Shown piece after piece: positions 22,101-31,278 of a stretch of 64,000 nt of DNA. The stretch lies in the NCBI GenBank assembly GCA_905221605.1, contig CAJNDS010002499.1, positions 62,001 through 126,000 on the forward strand. The letters run 5' to 3'. A program made the position numbers and the translations under genes. The DNA is from Symbiodinium natans. Taxonomy: Eukaryota; Sar; Dinophyceae; Suessiales; Symbiodiniaceae. The notes below the pieces were generated by a model that was not told the origin of the DNA, did no database searches, and was given only the letters and a program-made list of their open reading frames with translations. Each line of letters opens with the position of its first letter. The first letter of the stretch is position 1.

Positions 22101-23280
22101 CTTTGCACAGGCCCAGCAAGGCAGGCTGGCGGTGAAGCTTGACTCAGGACAGCGTGTGTCGATCAAGCCTGAGAACTTGGGCCAGTTGGAACCCGAGAGC
22201 AATGGCAGTTTTGTCGATGCATCTTGCCCAGCCGATGGTTCCGACATGCCGCCTTTGGAATACGTGGGCGCTGCCTCCACGCCCAATGTTGTCGGCAAGC
22301 AGCACTCACAGGGAAGCGCTGCCACCGAAGCTGGCCGGCATGCTGATGATGACGGCGAGATGCCCCCGCTGGAGTATGTAGGCACTGCACCGGCTGCATC
22401 CAGCAGAAGTTCTGCAGGCAAGCAAGAGGACGAGGATGACATGCCTCCACTGGAGTACGTTGGTGCAAGTACGCAGCATGACGTGCCTTTGCGTGAGGGC
22501 GACAGAGTTCTGCTGAAAGGGCTGTCCAAGAAAGAGCTCAATGGCCAGAAAGGAACCTTGCAGAGCTTTGCACATGCCCAGCAAGGCAGGCTGGCGGTGA
22601 AGCTTGACTCGGGACAGCGTGTGTCGATCAAGCCTGAGAACTTGGGCCAGTTGGAACCCGAGAGCAATGGCAGTTTTGTCGATGCATCTTGCCCAGCCGA
22701 TGATTCCGACATGCCGCCTTTGGAGTATGTGGGCGTCGCACAAAACAACTCTAACATGCCTCCTTTAAGCTACGTGGCCGCTGGTGCCTCAGCATCCACC
22801 GCGCCAGCAAAACAGGACGATGACGATGACATGCCTCCTTTGGAGTATGTTGGGCAAGACTTATCAGCTGGATTATCTCTGCTAGAAGGTGACAGGGTGA
22901 GGCTCAAAGGACTGTCCAAGGCCGGCTTAGATGGGCAAGTCGGACAGCTCCAAAGTTTCGCACGTGCCACCAAAGGACGACTGCCCGTGAAATTAGACTC
23001 TGGTCAGCTCCTGGCAGTAAAGACCGAGAACTTGGAAAAGCTGGTCGCATGTCCGCACAAAGACCAACAGTTCACCCACAGCGATGCTAAGACAGAGGGC
23101 GCTCATCAGACACCATGTGCCAAAGCTGCCAATGGTCGGAGGGACGGCACCGGCAGCGGCAAGTCTGCGGAGAGAAGATATTGTCCAGACTCGGCAAAAA
23201 TCCACGACGAGGATGTGCCCCCGCTGGAGCCTGACGACTCTGCCTCAAGCTGCGACTTGCATTCAACTAGAAATTCATAA
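19105..23280 (+). CDS. Large repetitive protein: nine SH3/KOW-like domains with MPPLEYVG motifs
   Basis: An uninterrupted 1391-codon frame, ATG 19105 to TAA 23278-23280. Residues from about 28 form eight near-identical 155-residue units, followed by a divergent ninth domain (about residues 1243-1310) and a unique, charged C-terminal tail. Each unit holds one compact domain with the pattern REGDRVLL(K/R)GLSKKELNGQ, KGTLQSFAQAQQGRLAVKLD and SGQRVSIKPENL. This V-GL--LNG--G------GR--V-L----V-VK--NL pattern is typical of small SH3/KOW-like beta-barrels seen in algal and protist proteins (recalled, not searched). Between domains, acidic linkers carry the short motif MPPLEYVG, about 23 intact copies plus variants (MPALEYVG, MPPLSYVA, VPPLEPDD). 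The first residues (MSTLEHVG...) are a decayed linker, so the start codon sits in phase with the repeat. No signal peptide or membrane segment is visible. A scaffold or multivalent binding protein is a reasonable guess; the function is unknown. Two long antisense frames on the other strand are shadows. Confidence 0.85.
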   Translation: MSTLEHVGNVPAASSRSSAANQEDEDDMPPLEYVGASTPLDVPLREGDRVLLRGLSKKELNGQKGTLQNFAQAQQGRLAVKLDSGQRVSIKPENLGKLEPESNGSFVDASCPADDSDMPPLEYVGAAATPNVDGKQHSQGSAATETGRHADDDGEMPPLEYVGTAPAASSRSSAAKQEDEDDMPPLEYVGASTPLDVPLREGDRVLLKGLSKKELNGQKGTLQSFAQAQQGRLAVKLDSGQRVSIKPENLGKLEPESNGGFVDASFPADDSDMPPLEYVGAASTPNGVGKQHSQGSAATEAGRHADEEGEMPPLEYVGTAPAASSRSSAGKQEDEDDMPPLEYVGASTPLDVPLREGDRVLLKGLSKKELNGQKGTLQSFAQAQQGRLAVKLDSGQRVSIKPENLGRLEPESNGSFVNASCPADDTDMPPLEYVGAAATPNVDGKQQSRGSAVTTTGRHADDDGEMPALEYVGTAPAASSRSSAGKQEDEDDMPPLEYVGASTPLDVPLREGDRVLLKGLSKKELNGQKGTLQSFAQAQQGRLAVKLDSGQRVSIKPENLGKLEPESNGSFVDASCPADDSDMPPLEYVGAASTPNVVGKQHSQGSAVTATGCHADDDGEMPPLEYVGTAPAASSRSSAAKKEDEDDMPPLEYVGASTPLDVPLREGDRVLLRGLSKKELNGQKGTLQSFAQAQQGRLAVKLDSGQRVSIKPENLGKLEPESNGGFVDASCPADDSDMPPLEYVGAASTLNGVGKQHSQGGAATEAGRNADDEDEMPPLEYVGTAPAASSRSSAGKQEDEDDMPPLEYVGASTPLDVPLREGDRVLLKGLSKKELNGQKGTLQSFAQAQQGRLAVKLDSGQRVSIKPENLGKLEPESNGSFVDASCPADDSDMPPLEYVGAASTPNVDGKQHSQGSAATEVGRHADDEDEMPPLEYVGTAPAASSRSSAGKQEDEDDMPPLEYVGASTPLDVPLREGDRVLLRGLSKKELNGQKGTLQSFAQAQQGRLAVKLDSGQRVSIKPENLGQLEPESNGSFVDASCPADGSDMPPLEYVGAASTPNVVGKQHSQGSAATEAGRHADDDGEMPPLEYVGTAPAASSRSSAGKQEDEDDMPPLEYVGASTQHDVPLREGDRVLLKGLSKKELNGQKGTLQSFAHAQQGRLAVKLDSGQRVSIKPENLGQLEPESNGSFVDASCPADDSDMPPLEYVGVAQNNSNMPPLSYVAAGASASTAPAKQDDDDDMPPLEYVGQDLSAGLSLLEGDRVRLKGLSKAGLDGQVGQLQSFARATKGRLPVKLDSGQLLAVKTENLEKLVACPHKDQQFTHSDAKTEGAHQTPCAKAANGRRDGTGSGKSAERRYCPDSAKIHDEDVPPLEPDDSASSCDLHSTRNS
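19186..22735 (+). repeat. 465-bp in-frame tandem repeat, eight copies
   Basis: Copies begin at the MPPLEYVG codons at 19186, 19651, 20116, 20581, 21046, 21511, 21976 and 22441, an exact 465-bp (155-codon) period. The last copy is cut short near 22735. Sequence identity between copies is very high even at silent sites. Two variants of the 'GLSKK' segment, AGAGGTCTCTCC and AAAGGGCTGTCC, are scattered among the copies (the first in units 1, 5 and 7), which points to recent unequal exchange or gene conversion. Confidence 0.97.
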
Positions 23281-24906
23281 CCTTGGTTGTTTACTTGCCT
23301 TTGCGAGATTTTGCATGTTTTTGGACTTGCCTGGTCAGTTCTTGCAGAACGCTGACGATCTCTCTAGTAGCATAGGTAACTCCACTTTATTCCTAGTATT
23401 TGTCAGGCGGATAGGTTTCAAATCTCTTTTGTGGGTTCACCAGTCTTCACCATCCGCCTGCGCATGCAGAATGCATGCGTGCCGTGGCATGAAGATGCAT
23501 GAAGTAGTAGTAAAAATGGAGGCGTCAGTTGTGTTGGCTGAGGTGGGTTTTGGTTTTAGGGATGTTTCGGGTTTAGGGCATTCTCGGAGTGGATCTAGAG
23601 AAAGTGCAGAAGACCTTGTGCTATTCATCAGACCTTACACCCCAGGTCACGTTGAGGAGACTGTCAGTTCGCAGACGGCACCGAGTTCCAGGCGTGACCG
23701 GGCATGTGCCTGTGACCCTACATGCGTAACGCACCATGGCAATGCCAGTTATGCATGTAGTTGTTGATGCTGCAGTGGCTCGGCGAAGATCAGGAGGAAG
23801 TTGCTTCGCGATTGCGATCGTCAAGCAGCTGTGTGCATGACATACCCTGCACGTGCTACAGCCGCTTCTTTGATGTCTTGCAAGATCTCGTTGCCGGAGG
23901 CCTGCTCGAAGTGCGGCCACTATGCCGCCGCTGCAAGCACTTGGACAGGCCTGAACGCTTGACTTTGGCTTCAAGCAACAACTGAAAAGGAGCTCCTGCA
24001 AATCTTAGATCCTTCTGCTACTAGTAGATTTCATCGAGCACCTTTTCGCTTTCAAGCGCCCCCTGCCAGGACCTGATGCCCTGTGCGCGAAGTGTGTAGA
24101 TCCCCTCAGTACGACCAAGGGTTTCAGGCCACACTCAAGCGTCCACCTGGCTGGTGGCCCAAGAATGTAGCTGGCAGCAACTTTTCATCTCATGTCAGAA
24201 GGCACCCAAGCATCGGCGATTTTTGGCCTTGATTTTTAGCCTGAACATGCTGAACATGCTTGGGGGAACTTTGGTGCACAGTTCCAACGAGTCTTCACAT
24301 TCGAGAAATCCTTCGTGAGGCTTCCGCGCAGTCGCCTTCTCAGCGTTCTTTCCAGTTTTGTTGTGGTTGTGTGGAGGGGTGCTTGCCAAAGATGTTCCTT
24401 CCAAACCAGCATAGGGAGGGCGTTCGAAGTCGCTGTGGTCTGTGACACTCGCTGTTTTGTATTTGTTGAAAACGTCGTTGCTTCAGGTACACCTCCCCTG
24501 AATCCTTCGTTTTTCGACGATTGCACGTGATTTTGCGACAAAGGTCGCGCGTTGGGATCCACTTCCACAATACTCTGTGTTCCAAACACTGACTGACTGT
24601 GCTGCTCTTGGCTTTGGGGCTGCTGTTCTTCGGATCGTGGAGTGCAGGGTAGGAGCAAGGACCTAAGGAGTGTACAGGTGAGAGCTGTGCAAATGCCAAT
24701 TTCTAACCAAAAGGGGGTCTCAAGACCACTTTGGCAGAGAACCCAAAGAAAACTGAACCAAAAGGGTGTCCAGACATCGGGGCCTGGCTCTGTCGCCGCC
24801 TGTCACAACCCTGTCGCAACTCTTCCAGAACGTTCCACGACCAGCTCGAAGAAGTGCCTTGACGTGCTTGCATATCACGAAAGCTCGCGTAGCGGAGCTG
24901 GAGTTT
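23281..24906. other. 3' flank of the repetitive gene; nothing recognised
   Basis: Frames up to 227 codons (23084-23767, plus) overlap the end of the gene and lack motifs. A few telomere-like words (GTTTTAGGG, GGGTTTAGGG) lie near 23551-23578. No polyadenylation signal can be named with confidence. Confidence 0.35.
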
Positions 24907-25047
24907 TATCAGGGGGGGGCGGGGGGGGGGGGGTGGAATTGCTATGTATCACAGGAATTTCTTGGTTTTGGGGGAGCGGGGGGGGGGAGGGGGGGGGGGG
25001 AGGGGGGGGGAGGGGGGGGGGGAGGGGGCGGGGGGGGGGGGGGGGGG
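24907..25047. repeat. Poly-G / (G)nA tract
   Basis: Two G-runs (about 24912-24931 and 24976-25047), interrupted by single A or C, flank a short unique stretch. Open glycine frames across them are artefacts. Very strong G-quadruplex potential on the plus strand. Confidence 0.9.
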
Positions 25048-26009
25048 TAAATTGACATATCAGTACCTGAAGGGGGGGCGTTTTTACGTCAAGACCTGAC
25101 TCTGTCGCGTGTTGACCGCAGTGCGTGAGTCAGGCTCCCAGCACAACATGCGTCGCCGCCCACTAGTGATGTGTTGATTGCAACGAGCTAGTTGATTGCA
25201 AGAAGCTAGTATCTACCCAACATGGAGACCCCTCAAGCATGCCTCCAACAGGTCCCTGTCCACACTTTCTCATGCAACTTTGCTCTTGCTTCCGGCCCCC
25301 GAGCTTTCGTCCTCCCTGCCTCCGGCCCTCAAGTGCCTGCTTGGGCCACGCATGTCTTGGCACACAATCCGCCAGTCGGCCGGTCTGCTGTAGCTTGGGT
25401 CAACAGATGGCTGTCTGATTCGACACTTTCTAAACATGCTTGCTATTTGTACGTCCCACAAGGAACAGTTTCAAAGCACCTATCGAAGGCGAGGTGCTTG
25501 GCTGAGGTACATGCTTCGAGAACAACCCAAACCCCCACTCTGAATGTGAGAACCGACTGCTTGAGCATGAATGCATCCAAGTAAGAAGCAGTCATCGCTG
25601 AGAGACAAGGTCCGATTCAACATGTGCTTCTCAGGCAGCAGAAGGCTCCTGCGAAGACTCCACCACCTGCGGGGAAGAGCGCGGCAGCCAGATGCCTGGA
25701 ACAACGGTTTTTCCAATTTGTGATCGATATCAAGGAAACGGCAGTCCATAGTTTGCTCCTCATGCTGCGGCCCCGTCATGACACGTGGCATGAGCCGAGG
25801 GCCTACTCGAGTTGCTGAAGCCGGGATCCGAGCATCGGTCTTCCCAAGCAAAATCAAGGAGCCTGTAGGATCCGTCGAAGAGTCATCAACTGCAGCATCT
25901 TTTTGGTGAGCAAGGGTGGCCCTGGACACCTCCAACTTATCAGCCATCGATGGGGCCTTGCAGCTTTGCAGCTCTGCAGGCCATAGCCGAACCTGACAGC
26001 TCTGGGATG
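25048..26009. other. No recognisable gene; left flank of the inverted-repeat element
   Basis: Minus frame 25480-26013 (177 codons) and shorter plus frames are open but show no motif. A small direct repeat, (T)GATTGCAA(C/G)(G/A)AGCTAGT, occurs twice at 25174-25210. Confidence 0.35.
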
Positions 26010-26018
26010 TCAAATGCC
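26010..26018 (+). repeat. Left 9-bp target-site duplication
   Basis: TCAAATGCC directly abuts the left inverted terminus. It is identical to the right copy at 31372-31380 and in the same orientation. Confidence 0.75.
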
Positions 26019-26114
26019 GGGAGAGGGGTCATTTTGGAACGCGTAAGGGAGTCATTTTGGAACGCGTAAAGGGGTCATTTTGGAACGCGTAAAGGGGTCA
26101 TTTTGGAACGCGTT
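26019..26114 (+). repeat. Left terminal inverted repeat, 4 x 23 bp
   Basis: Four head-to-tail copies of a 23-bp unit of the form GG(G/A)GTCATTTTGGAACGCGTAA(A/G). The second copy starts GGGAGTC. Subterminal repeats of this type are common in DNA transposons, where they can serve as transposase-binding sites (established for several superfamilies; inference here). Confidence 0.85.
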
Positions 26115-26146
26115 TCTCTTGGTTTAGTACTGTTTACAAGGGATTT

Positions 26147-26540
26147 CTGGTTTCAATGGTTTCCTTGGTTTCCTTGGTTCCCATGGTTTCCTTGGTTCCC
26201 ATGGTTTCCTTGGTTCCTATGGTTTCCATGGTTTCCGTGGTTTCTATGGTTTCTATGGTTTTCTATGGTTTCCTTAGTTTCCTTGGTTTCCATGCTTTCC
26301 TTTGTTTCTGTGGTTTTCATGGTTTCCGTGGTTTCCTTGGCTTGTGTGGTTTCCATGGTTTCCGTGGTTTCTATGGTTTCTATGGTTTTCTTGGTTTTCT
26401 TGGTTTCCTTGGTTTCCTTGGTTTCTTGGTTTCCTTGGTTTCTATAGTTTCTTTGGTTTCTACGGTTTCCATGGTTTCCATGGTTTCCATGGTTTATATG
26501 GTTTCCATGGTTTCCTTGGTTCCTTGCTTCGTGGTGTCCA
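26147..26540. repeat. 9-bp minisatellite (TGGTTTCC[T/A])n
   Basis: About 390 bp of GGTTTCC-type units with T/A or C/T changes. All frames stay open and read as WFPWFPWF, GFLGFLGF or VSLVSLVS on plus and as ETKETME or NHGNHRN on minus. These are repeat artefacts. Confidence 0.95.
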
Positions 26541-26555
26541 TGGTTTCCTGGACTT

Positions 26556-26779
26556 GTGTTATATATATATATATATATATTGCTAGATATATATAGGTAC
26601 TTATTTCATGGACGACATACATGTAAGAAATATATAGTATGTATATATACTCGATATATAGTCTACATAGTATACATATATAGCGTTTATAGTATATATA
26701 AATATGATATATAGGAGATACAGTACATACAGTATATATAGTAGATATAGTATATCTGGAATACATAGTACAGATAACA

Positions 26780-26825
<46 letters not shown>

Positions 26826-26950
26826 ATCATATATATATATATATATGTGTATATTATAGTAAATATACTCTGCGTATGTCTATATATACATATACACATA
26901 GTATATAGAATATATATAGTTTATATAAGATATATACATATGCTACCCCC
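26556..26950. repeat. TA-rich microsatellite block
   Basis: Mostly TATA, GTATA and CATA words, including an uninterrupted (AT)n run at about 26786-26821. No coding signal. Confidence 0.95.
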
Positions 26951-26989
26951 CCCCCCCTCAGCGACCTAACCCCCCCGCTTTTTTTAAGC

Positions 26990-27410
26990 CGTGCAAGCTT
27001 GCTTCAAAGCATATGAAACTTTGTTTGAAACCCATCATGCAGGCATTGTGTTTGCAAATGGGGGGGGCTGCGCCCCCCCCAACGTGCAAGCTTGCTTCAA
27101 AGCATATGAAACTTTTTTGAAACCCATCATGCACGCATTGTGTTTGCATTGTGTTTGCAAATGGGGGGGGCTGCCCCCCCCCCCAACCCCCCCCACGTTT
27201 TTTAAAGCGTGCAAGCTTTGTTCAGAGCATATGAAACTTTTTTTGAAACCCATCATGCAAGCATTGTGTTTGCAAATGGGGGGCTGCGCCCCCCCCCCAA
27301 ACCCCCCCCGCTTTGTTTAAGGCCGTGCAAGCTTGCTCCAAAGCCATAGGAAACTTTTTTTTTTTGAAACCCATCATGCAAGCATTGTGTTTGCAAATGG
27401 GGGGGCTGCG

Positions 27411-27452
<42 letters not shown>

Positions 27453-28797
27453 CCCCCCCCCCCCCCCCCCCCACCCCCCCCCCCCCCCCCCAAACCCCGC
27501 TTTTTAAGCCGTGCAAGCTTGCTTCAAAGCATATAAAACTTTTTTTGAAACCCATCATGCAAGCATTGTGTTTGCAAATGGGGGGGGCTGCCCCCCCCCC
27601 CAACCCCCCCGCTTTTTTTAAGCCGTGCAAGCTTACTTCAAAGCATGTGAAACTTTTTTTGAAACCCATCATGCACGCATTGTGTTTGCAAATGGGGGGG
27701 CTGCCCCCCCCCCCAACCACCCGCTTTTTTTAAGCCGTGCAAGCTTGCTTCAAAGCATATGAAACTTTTTTTGAAACCCATCATGCAAGCATTGTGTTTG
27801 CAAATGGGGGGGGCTGCGCCGCCCCCAACCCCCCCCCTTTTTTTAAGCCGTGCAAGCTTGCTTCAAAGCGTATGAAACTTTTTTTGAAACCCATCATGCA
27901 AGCATTGTGTTTGCAAATGGGGGGGGCTGCGCCCCCCCCCAACCCCCCCGCTTTTTTTAAGCCGTGCAAGCTTGCTTCAAAGCATATGAAACTTTTTTTG
28001 AAACCCATCATGCAAGCATTGTGTTTGCAAATGGGGGGGGGGGCTGCGTAAGCCGTGCAAGCTTGCTTCAAAGCACATGAAACTTTTTTTGAAACCCATC
28101 ATGCAAGCATTGTGTTTGCAAATGGGGGGGGCTGCGCCGCCCCCAACCCCCCCGCTTTTTTTAAGCCGTGCAAGCTTGCTTCAAAGCATAAACTTTTTTT
28201 GAAACCCATCATGCAAGCATTGTGTTTGCAAATGGGGGGGGCTGCGCCCCCCCCAACCCCCCCGCTTTTTTTAAGCCGTGCAAGCTTGCTTCAAAGCATA
28301 TGAAACTTTTTTTGAAACCCATCATGCAAGCATTGTGTTTGCAAATGGGGGGGGCTGCGCCCCCCCCAACCCCCCCGCTTTTTTTTCCGTGCAAGCTTGC
28401 TTCAAAGCATATGAAACTTTTTTTGAAACCCATCATGCAAGCATTGTGTTTGCAAATGGGGGGGGCTGCGCCCCCCCCAACCCCCCCCCTTTTTTTAAGC
28501 CGTGCAAGCTTGCTTCAAAGCATATGAAACTTTTTTTGAAACCCATCATGCAAGCATTGTGTTTGCAAATGGGGGGGGCTGCGCCCCCCCCCCAACCCCC
28601 CCGCTTTTTTTAAGCCGTGCAAGCTTGCTTCAAAGCATAAACTTTTTTTGAAACCCATCATGCAAGCATTGTGTTTGCAAATGGGGGGGGGCTGCGCCCC
28701 CCCCAACCCCCCCGCTTTTTTTAAGCCGTGCAAGCTTGCTTCAAAGCATATGAAACTTTTTTTGAAACCCATCATGCAAGCATTGTGCTTGCAAATG
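26990..28797 (+). repeat. ~115-bp hairpin-containing tandem repeat, 16 copies
   Basis: The unit runs GCCGTGCAAGCTTGCTTCAA, AGCATATGAAACTTTTTTTG, AAACCCATCATGCAAGCATT, GTGTTTGCAAATGGGGGGG, then CTGCGCCCCCCC..AACCCCCC and GCTTTTTTTAAGCC. I count 16 copies of the ACCCATCATGCA word. Each unit has nested symmetry: GCAAGCTTGC (10-bp palindrome), TTTGCAAA, a G7-8 C-TGC-G C7-8 hairpin, and GCTT-T3-AAGC. One copy (27417-27492) has an expanded C tract of over 70 bp. The 60-155 codon frames across it are artefacts. Confidence 0.97.
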
Positions 28798-28904
28798 AAA
28801 AACCTCCGCCGGTCCAAGGTCCGGGGTCCAAGGTCTAGGGTTTAGGGCTAGGGCTCAGACGCAGATGACGAATCGCAGTAGCGACTAGAGAGGAGCCGAA
28901 AAGC
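28798..28904. other. Spacer with telomere-like words
   Basis: A short spacer between arrays containing TCTAGGGTTTAGGGCTAGGG at about 28833-28852. Confidence 0.6.
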
Positions 28905-29575
28905 AGTATGACATGAGCCAGAAAATACGAAGCATCCAACAAAAGAAATCCTAATTCCTATGAAAAGTCGTATGAATCCTGAGAAAACAAAGAGGGAATG
29001 GTGGTTTTCTCTATGGAAATCCAAGCAAATGAGCCAGAAAATACGAACAATCTAACAAAATGAACCCGAGATCCTACGCAAAGTAAGTAGTATGAAATGG
29101 TGGTTTTCTTGATGGAAACTCAAGAAAATGAAGCAGACAATAGGAAGAATTCCAACAAAATGAATCCGAAGTCCTATGAACAAGTAGTATGAATCTTCAG
29201 AAAACGCAAAGGGAATGGTGGTTTCTCTATGGAAATCCATGAACATGAGCCAGAAAACAAAATGAATCCAAAATCCTATGACAAGTAGTATGAATCCTGA
29301 GAAAACACAGAGGGAATGCTGGTTTTCTCTATGGAAATCCAACAAAATGAACCAGAAAATGCGAAGAATTCCAATTAAGTAAATCCGAAATTCTTTGAAA
29401 AGTAGTATGATTCCTAGGAAAATGCAGAGGGAATGATGGTTTGTTCTCTCTGGAAATACAAGAAAATTAGCAAGAAAATACGACAAAATGAGCCCGTAAT
29501 CTGAGGAAGAGCAGTAAGAATCCTTTGAAAATACGGAGGGAATTGTGGTTTTCCTAGCACAAGCCAAGAAAACCA
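28905..29575. repeat. Degenerate ~100-120 bp AT-rich tandem repeat, six copies
   Basis: Units contain ATGAGCCAGAAAATACGAA, CAACAAAATGAATCCGAA, CCTATGA(AA)AAGTAGTATGA and AGAGGGAATGGTGGTTTTC, then CTATGGAAATCCAA. About six units are recognisable, more diverged than those in the neighbouring arrays. The 203-codon minus frame (29052-29663) is a reading of this repeat and its A-rich flank. Confidence 0.85.
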
Positions 29576-29705
29576 AAAAAAAAAGGGGAAGCAAAAAAAA
29601 AGGGAAGGAAAAACAACTCCACCCTAATTGTGTAGGGTGCTGCTGGCAAGCACCAGTTGCCACACTATTGGGCGCCTGGCCTGCGATGCCGCAAAGCCTT
29701 TTGAG

Positions 29706-30005
29706 GGTCTACGTACCCTAAACCCCACAACCCTAGAGCCCTAATTACTATAACCCCTATAAACCCTATAAATAATCCCTACAAACCCTGAGCCCAGGAG
29801 TAGATTGAAGTCACTGCGTGAACTTTTATGCTCTGAAGCCCTCAACTTACCCGGCAGACTTCGCCGCCCCATGCCCCAAAACCCTAACTCCGCGAACTTT
29901 TATGCTCTGAAGCCCTCAACATACCCGCTAGACTTCGCTACCCCATGCCCCAAAACCCTAAACCCTTTTAGGGTTTTGGGGTTTGGGTGGTTTAGGGTTT
30001 GGACG
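29706..30005. repeat. Telomere-like CCCTAAA words, a 77-bp duplication and an inverted junction
   Basis: Words near CCCTAAA/CCCTATAA occupy 29708-29795. A unit of about 77 bp beginning (G)CG(T)GAACTTTTATGCTCTGA and ending CCATGCCCCAAAACCCTAA is duplicated at about 29815-29890 and 29892-29963. It ends in a perfect 15-bp inverted repeat, CCCCAAAACCCTAAA (29948-29962) and its complement (29967-29981), separated by 4 nt. This joins C-rich and G-rich telomere-like strands head to head. Confidence 0.8.
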
Positions 30006-30194
30006 AAGGGTTCCATTCATTCGCCCTATAATCTTTAACCTTAAGAACCCGAAACCTGCTTCTTGTAGTTTATTTTCAAGCGCTGGTTAGCGTGCGGACA
30101 ATTAGAGTAAGATGAACTTTGTCTCACCTGGTCGACGAAGACGAAACTCCTCCAAACCGCGTTGAAGAAGACAAAACAATGACGCGTGTCGACG

Positions 30195-31245
30195 TGCTGT
30201 TTAGCGTGTGTTTTTTTTGCGCTTTTGCAACTGCGTGCGTGCGCCCTCTGCGGGCATCGTCTGTGTCGAGATGCTTTTCACAGTGCATTTTTGCGCATTC
30301 GCAACTCCGTCCGTGCTTTTTTCAGTGCGTGTTTGCGCATCTGCAAATGCGTTTGCGCACCCTCTGCGGGGATCGTGGGTGTCGAGATGCATTTTACAAT
30401 GCATTTTTGCGCATTCGCAACTTCGTCCGTGCTGTTTACAGTACGTTTTTGCGCATCTGCAAATGCGTTCGTGCACCCTCTGCGGGGATCGCGGGTGTCG
30501 AGATGCTGTTTACAGTGTGTTTTTGCGCGTTTGCAAATGCGTTCGTGCACCCTCTGCGGGGATCGTGCGTGTCCAGATGCTTTTTACAGTGTGTTTTTTT
30601 GCGCATTAACAAATGCGTTCGTGCACCCTCTGCGGGGATCGTGGGTCTCGAGATGCTTTTTACAGTGTGTTTGTACGCATTTGCAAATGCGTTCGTGCAC
30701 CCTCTGCGGGGATCGTGCGTGTCCAGATGCCTTTTACAGTGTGTTTTTGCGCATTTGCAAATGCGTTCGTGCACCCTCTGCGGGGATCGTGCGTGTCCAG
30801 ATGCTTTTTACAGTGTGTTTTTGCGCATTTGCAAATGCGTTCGTGCACCCTCTGCGGGGATCGTGGGTGTCGAGATGCGTTTTACAGTGTGTTTTTGCGC
30901 ATTTGCAAATGCGTTCGTGCACCCTTTGCGGGGATCGCGGGTGTCGAGATGCGTTTTACAGTGTGTTTTTGCTCATTTGCAAATGCGTTCGTGCACCCTC
31001 TGCGGGGATCGTGGGTGTCGACATGCGTTTTACAGTGTGTTTTTGCTCATTTGCAAATGCGTTCGTGCACCCTCTGCGGGGATCGTGGGTGTCGACATGC
31101 GTTTTACAGTGTGTTTTTGCTCATTTGCAAATGCGTTCGTGCACCCTCTGCGGGGATCGTGGGTGTTGACATGCGTTTTACAGTGTGTTTTGCGCATTCG
31201 TAACTTCGTTCGCCGAACCCTCTGCCGTGATCGCACGCGTGCATT
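30195..31245 (+). repeat. 74-bp tandem repeat, ~13 copies
   Basis: The unit is TTTTGCGCATTTGCAAATGC, GTTCGTGCACCCTCTGCGGG, GATCGTG(G/C)GTGTC(G/C)AGATGC, then (T/G)TTTTACAGTGTG. I count 13 CCCTCTGC(G)GG words; the first two units are longer (114-118 bp) and carry an extra partial copy. Most copies contain CGCATTTGCAAATGCG, a perfect 16-bp palindrome. The unit has no stop codon in any forward frame and 74 is not a multiple of 3, so all three plus frames stay open. The 380-, 327- and 196-codon ORFs are therefore explained by the repeat. Confidence 0.97.
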
Positions 31246-31278
31246 TTTTGTTAGGCGCTGACCTATTTTCTGCTTTTT

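Noticed and set aside
19083-22757. Two antisense frames of 615 and 604 codons (19083-20930 and 20943-22757) opposite the repetitive gene
   Set aside because: The repeat unit is a multiple of three, so lack of a stop in one antisense unit is copied to all. The translations have low-complexity Ser/Pro/Gly blocks, and the sense strand has a clear start, domain pattern and stop.
26103-26596. WFPWFPWF / VSLVSLVS repetitive ORFs
   Set aside because: Reading of a 9-bp minisatellite open in all frames.
30119-31261. Cysteine-rich 380-codon ORF and two overlapping long ORFs
   Set aside because: They are readings of the 74-bp repeat, which lacks stops in all three forward frames.
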